7,004 nucleotides of DNA from Deltaproteobacteria bacterium (lineage in GTDB: Bacteria > Desulfobacterota > Desulfobacteria > Desulfobacterales > Desulfobacteraceae). The stretch is taken from NCBI GenBank assembly GCA_019314105.1, contig JAFCZY010000092.1, forward strand, positions 1-7,004, in the 5' to 3' direction. A program made the translations under genes and the position numbers. The notes beneath the pieces were generated by a model. It was not told where the DNA came from. It searched no databases and saw nothing but the letters and a program-made list of their open reading frames with translations. Positions 1 to 6,876 of this stretch are shown one piece after another (the first letter of the stretch is position 1; the number at the start of each line of letters is the position of its first letter).

Positions 1-1822
1 AGAAGTATGGGGGGGGGCCACTTTTGATACCATGCATCGGTTTTTGGGAGAAGATCCCTGGGAAAGGCTGAGAACCCTTAAAAGATATCTGAAAAAGACA
101 CCGTTTTCAATGCTTTTAAGAGGCCAGAACCTTGTCGGTTACAGAAATTATGCAGATGATGTGGCAAAGCTTTTTGTTAAAAAAGCGGCTGATAATGGTA
201 TGGATATTTTCAGGACATTTGATGCCTTAAATGATTATCGAAATTTTGAAACAGTTGTCCCGGTGATTAAGGAGTGCGGTGCTCATTTTCAGGGGTGTAT
301 GTGCTATACATTGACTGAACCGCGACTGGGCGGAGAGGTGTATAACCTTGAGTATTATATTCAAAAAGCAAAAGAACTTGAAGATATGGGCGCAGACAGT
401 ATCTGTATCAAGGATATGGCCGGATTGCTGGCCCCCTATGATGCCTATAATCTGGTAAAGGCGTTAAAGAAAAATGTTAAACCATTGATTCATCTTCACA
501 GTCATTTTACATCCGGCATGTCACCCATGACCCATTTTAAGGCTATTGAGGCAGGTGTTGATATTATCGATACCTGTATGACACCTTATGCATACCGAAC
601 ATCCCATGCGGCGCTGGAGCCCTTTGTCATGTCGCTTCTTGGCACCAATAGGGATACAGGCTTTGATATAAGCGCCCTGGCAGACATCAATGAAATTCTG
701 GAAAAAGAAGTCATGCCGAAATACAAGCATCTTCTGGATGATTCCAAAGTGTCTGTTATTGATATCAATGTCCTGCTGCATCAGACACCCGGTGGCATGC
801 TGTCCAATCTGGTGAATCAATTAAGGGAAATGGATGCTCTGGATAAGATCGATGACGTCTATAAACAGCTCCCAAAGGTCAGAAAAGAACTGGGCCAGGT
901 TCCTTTGGTGACGCCTACCAGTCAAATTGTCGGCATTCAGACCGTCAATAACGTCTTGTTTGATACACCCGAAGAACGATATAAAATGGTGACAGCCCAG
1001 GTAAAAGATCTGTGTTACGGGCTTTATGGTAAAACAAGCACCCCCATCGATCCTGAGGTACAGAAAAAGGCACTCAAGGGATATGACAGAGGGGAAGAGC
1101 CTATCACCTGCAGGCCTGCTCAGGTGCTTGAACCGGAACTTGAAAAGGCAAAACAAGAGATTGGAGATCTGGCTGTGGATGATGAAGATCTTCTCGTATA
1201 TGCGCTTTTCCCTGTTACTGGAAAGAAATTTCTTTTACAGAAATATGGGAAAGAACAGATGCCTGAAAGCCTGAAAGCCATCACACTTGAGGATGTGGCA
1301 AAGCAAGATGAGATGATTGCAAAACTTAAGAAAGGTGAATTGCTTGAAAAGACCAAATTAGAAAATATGCCTGAAAAAACCGAATATGCCCGTACATTTA
1401 ATGTTTTCGTAGAGGATGAATATTTTGAAGTGGGAGTTGATGAAGTGGGCGGCGCTCCTGTTATTACTTACGCTGCTGCTGCACCTGCGCCTGCACCAGT
1501 TCAGACACCTGTGGCTCCTGTCACACCTGTAGCTGCTCCGGCGGCACCTGCACCGAAACCTGCCCCTGTAGCCGAAGAAGCACCGGCGCCTGTTGCATCC
1601 AACGGAACGCCTGTGCTAGCCCCCATGCCGGGTATGGTCATTAAATATGAAAAGAATGTGGGTGACCCGGTGAATGAAGGTGAAACTGTTGTCGTTATTG
1701 AAGCTATGAAAATGGAAAATGCATTGCCGGCGTCCGCAAGCGGTGTGGTTAAAGCGGTGAATTATAATAGTGGCGATTCCGTTGCCAAAGGTGATGTACT
1801 CGCTGTGATTGAATCAAATTAA
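1..1822 (+). CDS. pycB: Pyruvate carboxylase subunit B / oxaloacetate decarboxylase alpha subunit, 5'-truncated by window edge
   Basis: Biotin-dependent carboxyltransferase subunit. It moves CO2 between carboxybiotin and pyruvate/oxaloacetate in the cytoplasm. The reading frame is open from base 2, ahead of the first ATG at 32, and reads EVWGGATFDT, a hallmark of the family's carboxyltransferase domain. The gene therefore begins upstream and lacks roughly 40 residues, including the first metal-ligand Asp. Counting the Met at 32 as residue 1, the TIM-barrel domain carries IKDMAGLL with the probable carboxylated Lys127 and the metal-binding HLHSH (154-158). The conserved PYC/OADA domain shows HQTPGGM (250-256) and VTPTSQIVGIQ (from 293). 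A Pro/Ala-rich linker (about 481-524) leads to a biotinyl domain (525-596) with EAMKMEN; the biotinylated residue is Lys560 (codon 1709-1711). No oadB/oadG membrane subunits follow, which favours a soluble pyruvate carboxylase partner over a sodium-pump decarboxylase. The biotin carboxylase subunit is not in the window. The family is certain; PycB versus OadA is inference. Confidence 0.93.
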   Translation, partial: EVWGGATFDTMHRFLGEDPWERLRTLKRYLKKTPFSMLLRGQNLVGYRNYADDVAKLFVKKAADNGMDIFRTFDALNDYRNFETVVPVIKECGAHFQGCMCYTLTEPRLGGEVYNLEYYIQKAKELEDMGADSICIKDMAGLLAPYDAYNLVKALKKNVKPLIHLHSHFTSGMSPMTHFKAIEAGVDIIDTCMTPYAYRTSHAALEPFVMSLLGTNRDTGFDISALADINEILEKEVMPKYKHLLDDSKVSVIDINVLLHQTPGGMLSNLVNQLREMDALDKIDDVYKQLPKVRKELGQVPLVTPTSQIVGIQTVNNVLFDTPEERYKMVTAQVKDLCYGLYGKTSTPIDPEVQKKALKGYDRGEEPITCRPAQVLEPELEKAKQEIGDLAVDDEDLLVYALFPVTGKKFLLQKYGKEQMPESLKAITLEDVAKQDEMIAKLKKGELLEKTKLENMPEKTEYARTFNVFVEDEYFEVGVDEVGGAPVITYAAAAPAPAPVQTPVAPVTPVAAPAAPAPKPAPVAEEAPAPVASNGTPVLAPMPGMVIKYEKNVGDPVNEGETVVVIEAMKMENALPASASGVVKAVNYNSGDSVAKGDVLAVIESN

Positions 1823-1826
1823 ATAT

Positions 1827-1832
1827 AGGAAG
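1827..1832 (+). promoter_or_regulatory. Ribosome binding site for the zinc-cluster protein
   Basis: AGGAAG lies 9 bases before the ATG at 1842. It favours that start over the in-frame ATG at 1809, which lies inside the end of the upstream carboxylase gene and would add 11 lysine/isoleucine-rich residues. Confidence 0.7.
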
Positions 1833-1841
1833 ATAAAGATA

Positions 1842-2519
1842 ATGGCGTTTGAAACAAAAGAAGAACTTCTTGAAAAATATATGAAAATGGACAAACCCAA
1901 ATGCCCGCACTGTGATGTTGATATGACATTGTGGGAAGTCCCTCTCTTTAGTTTTGGTGATGGACTTGGCTGGGGTACCCCGTACATGTTTGTCTGTTTT
2001 AATGATGACTGCCCAAGCTATCAAAAAGGCTGGGAACATTTGGGTGAAACCATGGAAGCTCCGGCGTCCTATCGGTGCTATGTTGAACCGGGAGGGAAAA
2101 ATTTTGAATACATGCCCGTATTCAGCCCCATAGGAGCCACGGGGGGAAAACTGGATGATGAATTCCTGATCCGGGAAGAAGCAAAAAAAGAATTGATGAA
2201 ACAAACTTTTTCTATTTTGACTGATTATTATATATCAAAAGATTGGGATGAAATTTTAAAAATCTGCCTTGATTCCAAAATTCCGCCCAAAGCACGGCTT
2301 AAGGCAGCCCAAATGGTTGGAGAACTCGGTGATGCAGATGCAGCAGAGCATTTGATCAATCATAAGTTTCCCACCCCTGTCCTGCAGGATGGGGTGAAAA
2401 AAGCCATAGAGCAGCTTCATGAAAGACATTATACCCGTGAATGTCCTTTTTGTGCTGAGATTATTAAAAAACGAGCCAAGATTTGTAAGTATTGTAATAA
2501 AGAGGTGTCCAGGGCTTGA
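1842..2519 (+). CDS. Double zinc-cluster protein of unknown function with HEAT-like middle region
   Basis: A 225-residue soluble protein with no signal peptide or membrane segment. I do not recognise a named function. Near the N-terminus are C21-x2-C24 and C52-x4-C57, a spacing reminiscent of Ogr/Delta-type zinc fingers. At the C-terminus C201-x2-C204-x10-C215-x2-C218 forms a zinc ribbon of the common CPFCAEIIK...CKYC kind. Between them the region around 148-193 (PPKARLKAAQMVGELGD and the helix after it) looks like one HEAT-type helical repeat. The middle part around 40-100 is rich in Gly, aromatic residues and Pro. The gene starts 19 bases after the carboxylase stop behind a good ribosome binding site, so the two are probably co-transcribed. 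An accessory role for the carboxylase is possible but only suggested by position. The upstream ATG at 1809 is in frame but less likely. I am sure this is a real gene because of the paired cysteine clusters; function is unknown. Confidence 0.85.
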   Translation: MAFETKEELLEKYMKMDKPKCPHCDVDMTLWEVPLFSFGDGLGWGTPYMFVCFNDDCPSYQKGWEHLGETMEAPASYRCYVEPGGKNFEYMPVFSPIGATGGKLDDEFLIREEAKKELMKQTFSILTDYYISKDWDEILKICLDSKIPPKARLKAAQMVGELGDADAAEHLINHKFPTPVLQDGVKKAIEQLHERHYTRECPFCAEIIKKRAKICKYCNKEVSRA

Positions 2520-2528
2520 CAGCCGTAA

Positions 2529-3044
2529 TTAAATATTAATTTTTTCCAGGTTAAAGGAGCGGTAAATAATCATTTCCCGCTCCTTTCTGTTTTCATCAAG
2601 GGGTATAAATTTAAGGGACTGAACCAGTTCAAGTGCCTTTTCTTTTGATGGAATCGCATCAAGCCCCTGTCCTGCGTATTTCCCGGAAAGCGTATCCAAT
2701 ATCATGGCATCCCTTGCATCCGTTGAAACGGCAAAGGGGATTTGATAGTCGTAAATCAGCCTGGCCCCGGATAGAATCTCTCTTTCATAGGAACCGATGG
2801 AACCGGCCACACAGGTAATGGCCATCAAGGCCTTGTCTTTGCAATATACAATCAGGTCAATGGCTGAAACATAGTCCTCTCCTTTAAACTGGACAATGAG
2901 TTCTTCATCCACCTGGATGTCCTTTTTGTCATAGCCTTTTTCCTCCACCAGAAATTTTTCAAATGTCTGTCTGCTGGCCTCAGGACCTACGTTCCTTACG
3001 GCTTTTCCGGTAATATAATCGGTGATAATATAATCAAAGTTCAT
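2529..3044 (-). CDS. Small stand-alone HsdR N-terminal-domain-like protein (PD-(D/E)XK fold, motif degenerate)
   Basis: A 171-residue protein resembling the N-terminal nuclease-fold domain of type I restriction R subunits (HSDR_N type), but with no helicase/translocase part and no hsdM or hsdS nearby. Visible family-like pieces are the early NVG..A.RQ.FEKFLVEEKGY segment (18-38), the strand with Asp63 (SAIDLIVY), and the Gly-rich GSIGSYEREI (81-90). In the canonical fold the strand after Asp63 ends in Glu-x-Lys; here that position reads T77-C78-V79, so cleavage activity looks unlikely. The ATG overlaps the gpmI stop by 4 bases (ATGA at 3044-3041), and AGGAA lies 10 bases upstream, so it is translated as the last gene of the obgE-gpmI operon. 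It converges on the + strand unit with 9 bases between stops. I recall similar short proteins in sulfate- and metal-reducing deltaproteobacteria but cannot verify this here. The function is unknown; a restriction role is not supported by context. Confidence 0.82.
   Translation of the reverse strand: MNFDYIITDYITGKAVRNVGPEASRQTFEKFLVEEKGYDKKDIQVDEELIVQFKGEDYVSAIDLIVYCKDKALMAITCVAGSIGSYEREILSGARLIYDYQIPFAVSTDARDAMILDTLSGKYAGQGLDAIPSKEKALELVQSLKFIPLDENRKEREMIIYRSFNLEKINI
2553..2594 (+). terminator. Probable intrinsic terminator of the + strand unit
   Basis: A perfect 10-bp inverted repeat (AAAGGAGCGG at 2553-2562, CCGCTCCTTT at 2577-2586) with a 14-base loop is followed on the + strand by the T-rich CTGTTTT. 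It starts 33 bases after the zinc-cluster gene stop. On the - strand the stem is followed by an A-rich stretch, so it suits only + strand termination. It lies within the last codons of the converging HsdR-N-like gene. The 14-base loop and the interrupted T tract make it less than ideal. A weaker A/T-only hairpin leading into a T run sits just upstream (about 2527-2545). Confidence 0.6.
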
Positions 3045-4594
3045 ATTAAAGATGTTCCTGTCATTTCAGAAGGTTGTTTTATATCTAATATTTTCAGAAT
3101 GGTGGGTGCGATATCACCCAGAATGCCGTCTTTTATTGTTATATTTTTAAACTGATTCCCTGCGAGGATCAGTCTGACAGGGTTTAAGGTGTGGGCTGTG
3201 TGAGGAGAACCATCCTCTGCCATCATCTGTTCTGAATTTCCATGATCCGCTGTCACCAATGCAACCCCCTTGGTTTCCCAGATTGCCCCAACCACTTTTT
3301 GTACACATTGATCCACGGCTTCGCATCCTTTGATGGCAGCGTCCAGAATTCCGGTGTGTCCCACCATATCCATATTGGCAAAATTGAGGATGACAAATTC
3401 AAATTTACCTGATCGGATTTCTTTACAGGCGGTTTCAGTCAATTCAAAGGCGCTCATTTGGGGCTTTTCATCATAGGTGGCGACATCCCTGGGCGAAGGG
3501 ATCAATATTCTTTCTTCTCCGTCAAAAACCGTTTCATCGCCGCCATTAAAAAAATAGGTGACGTGGGCATATTTTTCAGTTTCAGCGATGCGAAGCTGGG
3601 GAATATGGTGTTGACTCAAAATTTCTCCGAGAATATGATTCAGGTGCTGGGGAGCAAATGCCACCGGCAGATCAAAGGTTTCATCATATTGTGTCATGCA
3701 GACAAAGCCTGCAAGTGCTATTCTTCTTTGGGGAGTAAATTCATTAAATTCGGGTTCTGTAAATGCCCGTGTAATTTCTTTTGCCCGATCCGCTCTGAAA
3801 TTAAAGAAGACAATACCGTCTCCGTCGTTAATGGTGCCGTTTGGACCCCCTTGTACCGGATGATTATTTCCAAGGAAAATGGGGTTGATAAACTCATCGG
3901 TCTGACCTGAATCATAGGCGGTTTGTACGGCTTTAAGAGGGTCTTGTTCGATGATACCGGCGCCGGTAGTAAAAAGGGTGTACGCTTTTTCAACCCGGTC
4001 CCACCGGGTATCCCGATCCATGGCCCAGTAACGGCCGACAATAGTAGCAATTTTACCATATTGATGAATATCCAGATAGTCCTGCAATTGCTTTATGTAG
4101 GTGATACCGCTGGAAGGTGAGGTGTCCCGGCCATCAAGAATCGGGTGAATAAAAAGATGTTTAACACCATTTTGTCTGGCCATGTCAATGAGGGCAAACA
4201 GGTGGGAGATGTGACTGTGAACGCCACCATCGGACAAGAGGCCCATGAGATGGAGGTTTTTTCCTGATTTTGAAACCCGCGTCATGATATCCAGAAGTGC
4301 AGGGGTTTTAAAAAAAGAGTTGTCCTTAATGGCAGTGTTGATTCTTACAAGATTCTGCAATACTTTCCGGCCCGCACCGATATTCATGTGACCGACTTCT
4401 GAGTTACCCATGGTTTCATCAGGAAGGCCGACCGAACTGCCTGAGCACAAAAGCTTGCAGCTAGGAAAGTTTTTTAACAGAGAATCCAGAAAAGGTGTGT
4501 CGGCTAAGGCAAATGCATTCCCTTTTTTTTCAGTGTTGATCCCCCAGCCGTCAAGAATCATCAATATATTAACGGGATTCGGTTTAGAAGTCAT
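3041..4594 (-). CDS. gpmI: 2,3-bisphosphoglycerate-independent phosphoglycerate mutase
   Basis: Interconverts 3-phosphoglycerate and 2-phosphoglycerate in glycolysis/gluconeogenesis, using two manganese ions and a phosphoserine intermediate. From the ATG at 4594 it is 517 residues, matching the usual size of about 510-515. Metal and catalytic residues are all in place: Asp15 in MILDGWG, Ser65 in GNSEVGH (phosphorylated serine), Asp409 and His413 in NMDMVGHTG, Asp450-His451 in TADHGNSEQ, and His468 in PHTAHTLNP. The substrate-binding segments GRYWAMDRDTRWDR (187-200) and FNFRADRAKE (264-273) are also present. The frame is open back to 4678, but the extra 28 residues overlap rsfS and match nothing in the family. 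The real start is one of two adjacent ATGs (4597 or 4594), with only a weak GAAG upstream, so it overlaps the rsfS stop by 14 or 11 bases. Its own stop overlaps the next gene by 4 bases. Identification is secure; only the choice between the adjacent start codons is open. Confidence 0.97.
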   Translation of the reverse strand: MTSKPNPVNILMILDGWGINTEKKGNAFALADTPFLDSLLKNFPSCKLLCSGSSVGLPDETMGNSEVGHMNIGAGRKVLQNLVRINTAIKDNSFFKTPALLDIMTRVSKSGKNLHLMGLLSDGGVHSHISHLFALIDMARQNGVKHLFIHPILDGRDTSPSSGITYIKQLQDYLDIHQYGKIATIVGRYWAMDRDTRWDRVEKAYTLFTTGAGIIEQDPLKAVQTAYDSGQTDEFINPIFLGNNHPVQGGPNGTINDGDGIVFFNFRADRAKEITRAFTEPEFNEFTPQRRIALAGFVCMTQYDETFDLPVAFAPQHLNHILGEILSQHHIPQLRIAETEKYAHVTYFFNGGDETVFDGEERILIPSPRDVATYDEKPQMSAFELTETACKEIRSGKFEFVILNFANMDMVGHTGILDAAIKGCEAVDQCVQKVVGAIWETKGVALVTADHGNSEQMMAEDGSPHTAHTLNPVRLILAGNQFKNITIKDGILGDIAPTILKILDIKQPSEMTGTSLI

Positions 4595-4952
4595 CATTGG
4601 TTTCTTCGGATGAGTAAGCCGCTTCAAATTCTGAAAGATCAATTCTTGGGGCATCCGCCCACAGTCCTTCAAGATCATAAAAGGATTTTATATCGGATTT
4701 AAAAATATGGATGATAACGTCTCCGTAATCCAATAATGCCCATTCGCCTTCTTTTACGCCTTCCACACCAATGTTTTTTGTTTTTTGTTTTTTTAAACTT
4801 TTAATTAAATGTTCAGCAATGGAAGTTACCTGGCGGTGAGAGTTAGCCTCAATAATAATAAGGGTGTCAGTATAAGAAGTGTGGTGTCTTACATCAATAG
4901 CGGTAATTGATTTTGTTTTTCTCTCAAAGGCGGGGATCAGGTATTTTTTCAT
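4584..4952 (-). CDS. rsfS: Ribosomal silencing factor RsfS
   Basis: A 122-residue member of the RsfS/Iojap family. These proteins bind ribosomal protein L14 on the free 50S subunit and block joining to 30S when nutrients are short. Family motifs are visible: TAIDVRHHTSYTDTLIII (17-34), SHRQVTSIAEHLI (38-50), GVEG (62-65), EWALLDYGDVIIHIF (70-84) and FYDLEGLWADA (91-101). The C-terminal acidic tail (SEETNDDF) is usual in kind. The start overlaps the nadD stop by 4 bases and has AAGGAA 8 bases upstream. Residues 53-60 (LKKQKTKN) are encoded by three runs of 7, 6 and 6 adenines separated by single cytosines, an unusually low-complexity patch. The nadD-rsfS pairing is very common in bacteria. Confidence 0.95.
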   Translation of the reverse strand: MKKYLIPAFERKTKSITAIDVRHHTSYTDTLIIIEANSHRQVTSIAEHLIKSLKKQKTKNIGVEGVKEGEWALLDYGDVIIHIFKSDIKSFYDLEGLWADAPRIDLSEFEAAYSSEETNDDF

Positions 4953-5596
4953 TTATAGAGTTCCTTTTTTTTAATTATTTCTTCAACTTTAGCAGGGACA
5001 AGACCCTTTATGGATTTGTTGTTTTTTACCCGTTCCCGGATCAGGGTGGATGAAATATCTATTTTGGGTACCTTGCAAATTATGATGTCCTGTTTTTTTT
5101 CATGGGAAAACGTATGGCGCTGTTCATTAAAAATGTATCCCTTTGATATATTTTCGTCAATAAAAGAAGCAATGGCAGTGTAATTTTTCCATTGCCCCCT
5201 TAACATGATAATGATTTGAATCGCGTCAAAAATTTTATCCTTGTGTTTCCAGGTAGTGATATCTAAAAACGCATCCGATCCCATTAAAAGGAAAAAAAGG
5301 GTTTCTCTGCCATATTCTTCTTTAAATTCAGTGATAGTGTCAATGGTAAAGGAAGGCCCTTTTCTTATTAATTCTTTGTCAGATACCAGTAAATTTTTAT
5401 GATTTTTTAAGCTTACTTTTACCATTTCGAATCTGTCTTTGGCCGGGGCAAGGTTGAGATTAGGTTTATGGGGCGGTTTCGCAGACGGAATTAAAAATAT
5501 TTTTCCCAACCCGCACTTTTTTTTAACGTGCTGAATAATACGAATGTGGCCATTGTGAAAAGGATTAAACGTTCCGCCAAAAAGTCCGGCATTCAT
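4949..5596 (-). CDS. nadD: Nicotinate-nucleotide adenylyltransferase
   Basis: Transfers AMP from ATP to nicotinate mononucleotide, giving deamido-NAD, a step shared by de novo and salvage NAD synthesis in the cytoplasm. The 215-residue length is typical. The nucleotidyltransferase signature is intact: GLFGGTFNPFHNGH at 4-17 with HxGH at 14-17, SFTIDT around 82-87, GSDA around 106-109, and the C-terminal ISSTLIR around 181-187 that contacts the ATP phosphates. The insert from about 138 to 175 is less conserved and Lys/Asn-rich. The ATG overlaps the obgE stop by 4 bases (ATGA), and only a weak GAG lies upstream, so translation probably depends on coupling to obgE. In many relatives proB/proA sit between obgE and nadD (from memory); here the two genes are directly fused by overlap. 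Confidence 0.96.
   Translation of the reverse strand: MNAGLFGGTFNPFHNGHIRIIQHVKKKCGLGKIFLIPSAKPPHKPNLNLAPAKDRFEMVKVSLKNHKNLLVSDKELIRKGPSFTIDTITEFKEEYGRETLFFLLMGSDAFLDITTWKHKDKIFDAIQIIIMLRGQWKNYTAIASFIDENISKGYIFNEQRHTFSHEKKQDIIICKVPKIDISSTLIRERVKNNKSIKGLVPAKVEEIIKKKELYK
4961..4966 (-). promoter_or_regulatory. rsfS: Ribosome binding site for rsfS
   Basis: On the - strand AAGGAA lies 8 bases before the rsfS ATG at 4952, inside the last codons of nadD. It supports that start and suggests rsfS can be initiated independently as well as by coupling. Confidence 0.6.
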
Positions 5597-6594
5597 TTTT
5601 TACTCTTTATAAGCTCAGAAGATAAAAGTTTAATAAATTCTTTTACCCCTTTACCTGTTGCCGCTGAAAGAGTCAACACCTGGATGTTTTTTAAAGCGTT
5701 TTTAAATGCTTCAATTTTTTCCTGCGTGTCCGGCAGGTCAATTTTATTCAGTACGACAAGTTGAGTTTTTTTTGCCAGCAGTTGACTGTATTTAGACAAT
5801 TCATTGTTTATCAAATGAAAAGATTTAAGAGGGGATGCAGGATCTATTTCAAAGGAATCAATCAGATGAACCAGGATGCCGGTTCTTTCAATATGTTTTA
5901 AAAAACTGATACCCAGTCCGGTCCCTTCATGAGCGCCCTCAATCAAGCCCGGGATATCGGCCACGGCAAAGGGGTCTCCAAAAGGAGGTTCTACCATTCC
6001 AAGGATCGGAGTCAGCGTTGTAAAAGGATAATCGGCTATTTTCGGGCGGGCTGCAGATATGCGGCTGATAAGCGTCGATTTTCCCGCATTGGGCAAACCG
6101 ACAAGTCCGACATCGGCAAGAAGCTTTAATTCCAGTTTCAGCTTTAGTTCAATGCCGGGAATACCGGGTTGAGAATGTCTGGGAGCACGGTTAGTAGAGC
6201 TGGCAAAGCGTTTGTTGCCTCGTCCGCCCATACCGCCCCGGGCAATAATATATTCATCCTCGGTGTCGGTCAGATCGATAATGATTTCGTTGGTATCTAT
6301 ATTGGAAACAATGGTTCCCGGAGGAAGGGCAATGATACAGTGAGCCCCGTTTTTACCATGTTTTTGTTTTCCCTGGCCGGGTTGACCGTTTTTGGCCTTG
6401 AGCAATTTTTGACGGCGATAATCGTATAAGGTTCGTTTATTCCGATCAATTTTTAGAATGACATCGCCGCCATCACCGCCATCACCACCATCAGGCCCCC
6501 CTCTTTCAATGTAACGTTCCCGTCGGAAGCTTGTGCATCCGCGGCCGCCATCACCGGACGTGACAGTGATAATTGCTTCATCTACAAATTTCAC
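5593..6594 (-). CDS. obgE: Obg-family GTPase ObgE/CgtA, GTG start, no C-terminal OCT domain
   Basis: Essential GTPase that binds the 50S subunit during late assembly and links it to (p)ppGpp levels and growth. The 333 residues comprise the glycine-rich Obg fold (1-158), including [14 protein letters not shown] at 32-45, and a G domain. G-domain motifs are G1 GLPNAGKS (166-173), switch I around YPFTTL (189-194), G3 DIPGLIEGA (213-221), G4 NKID (283-286) and G5 SAATGKG (310-316). The protein ends soon after G5, so it lacks the OCT domain of some Gram-positive Obg proteins and the acidic tail of the E. coli one. The start codon is GTG, overlapping the rpmA stop by 4 bases (GTGA, 6594-6591). No clear Shine-Dalgarno is seen, so coupling to rpmA is likely. 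Its position right after rplU-rpmA is the classic arrangement. Confidence 0.97.
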   Translation of the reverse strand: MKFVDEAIITVTSGDGGRGCTSFRRERYIERGGPDGGDGGDGGDVILKIDRNKRTLYDYRRQKLLKAKNGQPGQGKQKHGKNGAHCIIALPPGTIVSNIDTNEIIIDLTDTEDEYIIARGGMGGRGNKRFASSTNRAPRHSQPGIPGIELKLKLELKLLADVGLVGLPNAGKSTLISRISAARPKIADYPFTTLTPILGMVEPPFGDPFAVADIPGLIEGAHEGTGLGISFLKHIERTGILVHLIDSFEIDPASPLKSFHLINNELSKYSQLLAKKTQLVVLNKIDLPDTQEKIEAFKNALKNIQVLTLSAATGKGVKEFIKLLSSELIKSKK

Positions 6595-6845
6595 GCTTCA
6601 TAAACGCTGACTTTTTTTCTGCTGCGGTCTTTTCTTTCATAGACCACAACACCGTCAATTTTGGCAAAAAGAGTATAGTCTTTGCCCAGGCCAACATTAT
6701 TTCCGGGGTGGATTTTGGTACCCACCTGTCTTACCAGAATATTTCCTGCCAGAACGCTTTCCCCACCAAATTTTTTAACGCCGCGCCGTTGTGCATTAGA
6801 GTCGCGACCGTTTTTTGTGCTACCGGCTGCTTTTTTATGTGACAT
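6591..6845 (-). CDS. rpmA: 50S ribosomal protein L27
   Basis: An 84-residue large-subunit protein whose N-terminal tail reaches the peptidyl-transferase centre. The start [16 protein letters not shown] is the standard L27 N-terminus, without the cleaved leader found in Firmicutes. The core [29 protein letters not shown] (22-51) is the family signature. It follows rplU after 31 bases and overlaps obgE by 4 bases. Confidence 0.98.
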   Translation of the reverse strand: MSHKKAAGSTKNGRDSNAQRRGVKKFGGESVLAGNILVRQVGTKIHPGNNVGLGKDYTLFAKIDGVVVYERKDRSRKKVSVYEA

Positions 6846-6852
6846 TAGATTT

Positions 6853-6858
6853 CCCCCT
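6853..6858 (-). promoter_or_regulatory. rpmA: Strong ribosome binding site for rpmA
   Basis: On the - strand AGGGGG lies 7 bases before the rpmA ATG. It is the strongest such site in the window, fitting a highly expressed ribosomal protein, and may also serve obgE through coupling. The surrounding 31-base gap after rplU (6846-6876) shows no hairpin or promoter. Confidence 0.75.
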
Positions 6859-6876
6859 AATATTTAAATTTGGTAT

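Noticed and set aside
821..1156. Open frame of 111 codons on the - strand
   Set aside because: Antisense to the conserved PYC/OADA domain; no motif or start signal.
1472..1600. Pro/Ala-rich repetitive coding stretch
   Set aside because: This is the usual flexible linker before a biotinyl domain, not a mobile or regulatory repeat.
1749..2204. Open frame of 151 codons on the - strand
   Set aside because: Antisense to the end of pycB and the zinc-cluster gene; its Phe/His-rich composition is the complement of Lys/Glu-rich coding sequence.
2529..3044. Evidence of a restriction-modification or defence island
   Set aside because: The only hint is the HsdR-N-like fold; no methyltransferase, specificity subunit, helicase or mobile gene is present and the neighbours are housekeeping genes.
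3458..3910. Open frame of 150 codons on the + strand
   Set aside because: It is wholly antisense to conserved gpmI, has no family resemblance and no Shine-Dalgarno; a shadow of the real frame.
3993..4009. 7-bp inverted repeat ACCCGGT/ACCGGGT with 3-base loop
   Set aside because: It encodes the conserved Asp-Thr-Arg-Trp-Asp-Arg segment of gpmI and has no T tract; it looks like a by-product of the codons.
4595..4678. Upstream extension of gpmI to the ATG at 4678
   Set aside because: It would overlap rsfS by 95 bases and add residues unrelated to the family; the known N-terminus begins just before the MILDGWG motif.
6454..6499. Short tandem pattern of GGN-GAT units (CC-ATC on the + strand)
   Set aside because: It encodes the Gly-Gly-Asp repeats normal for the Obg fold, so it is not an independent repeat element.
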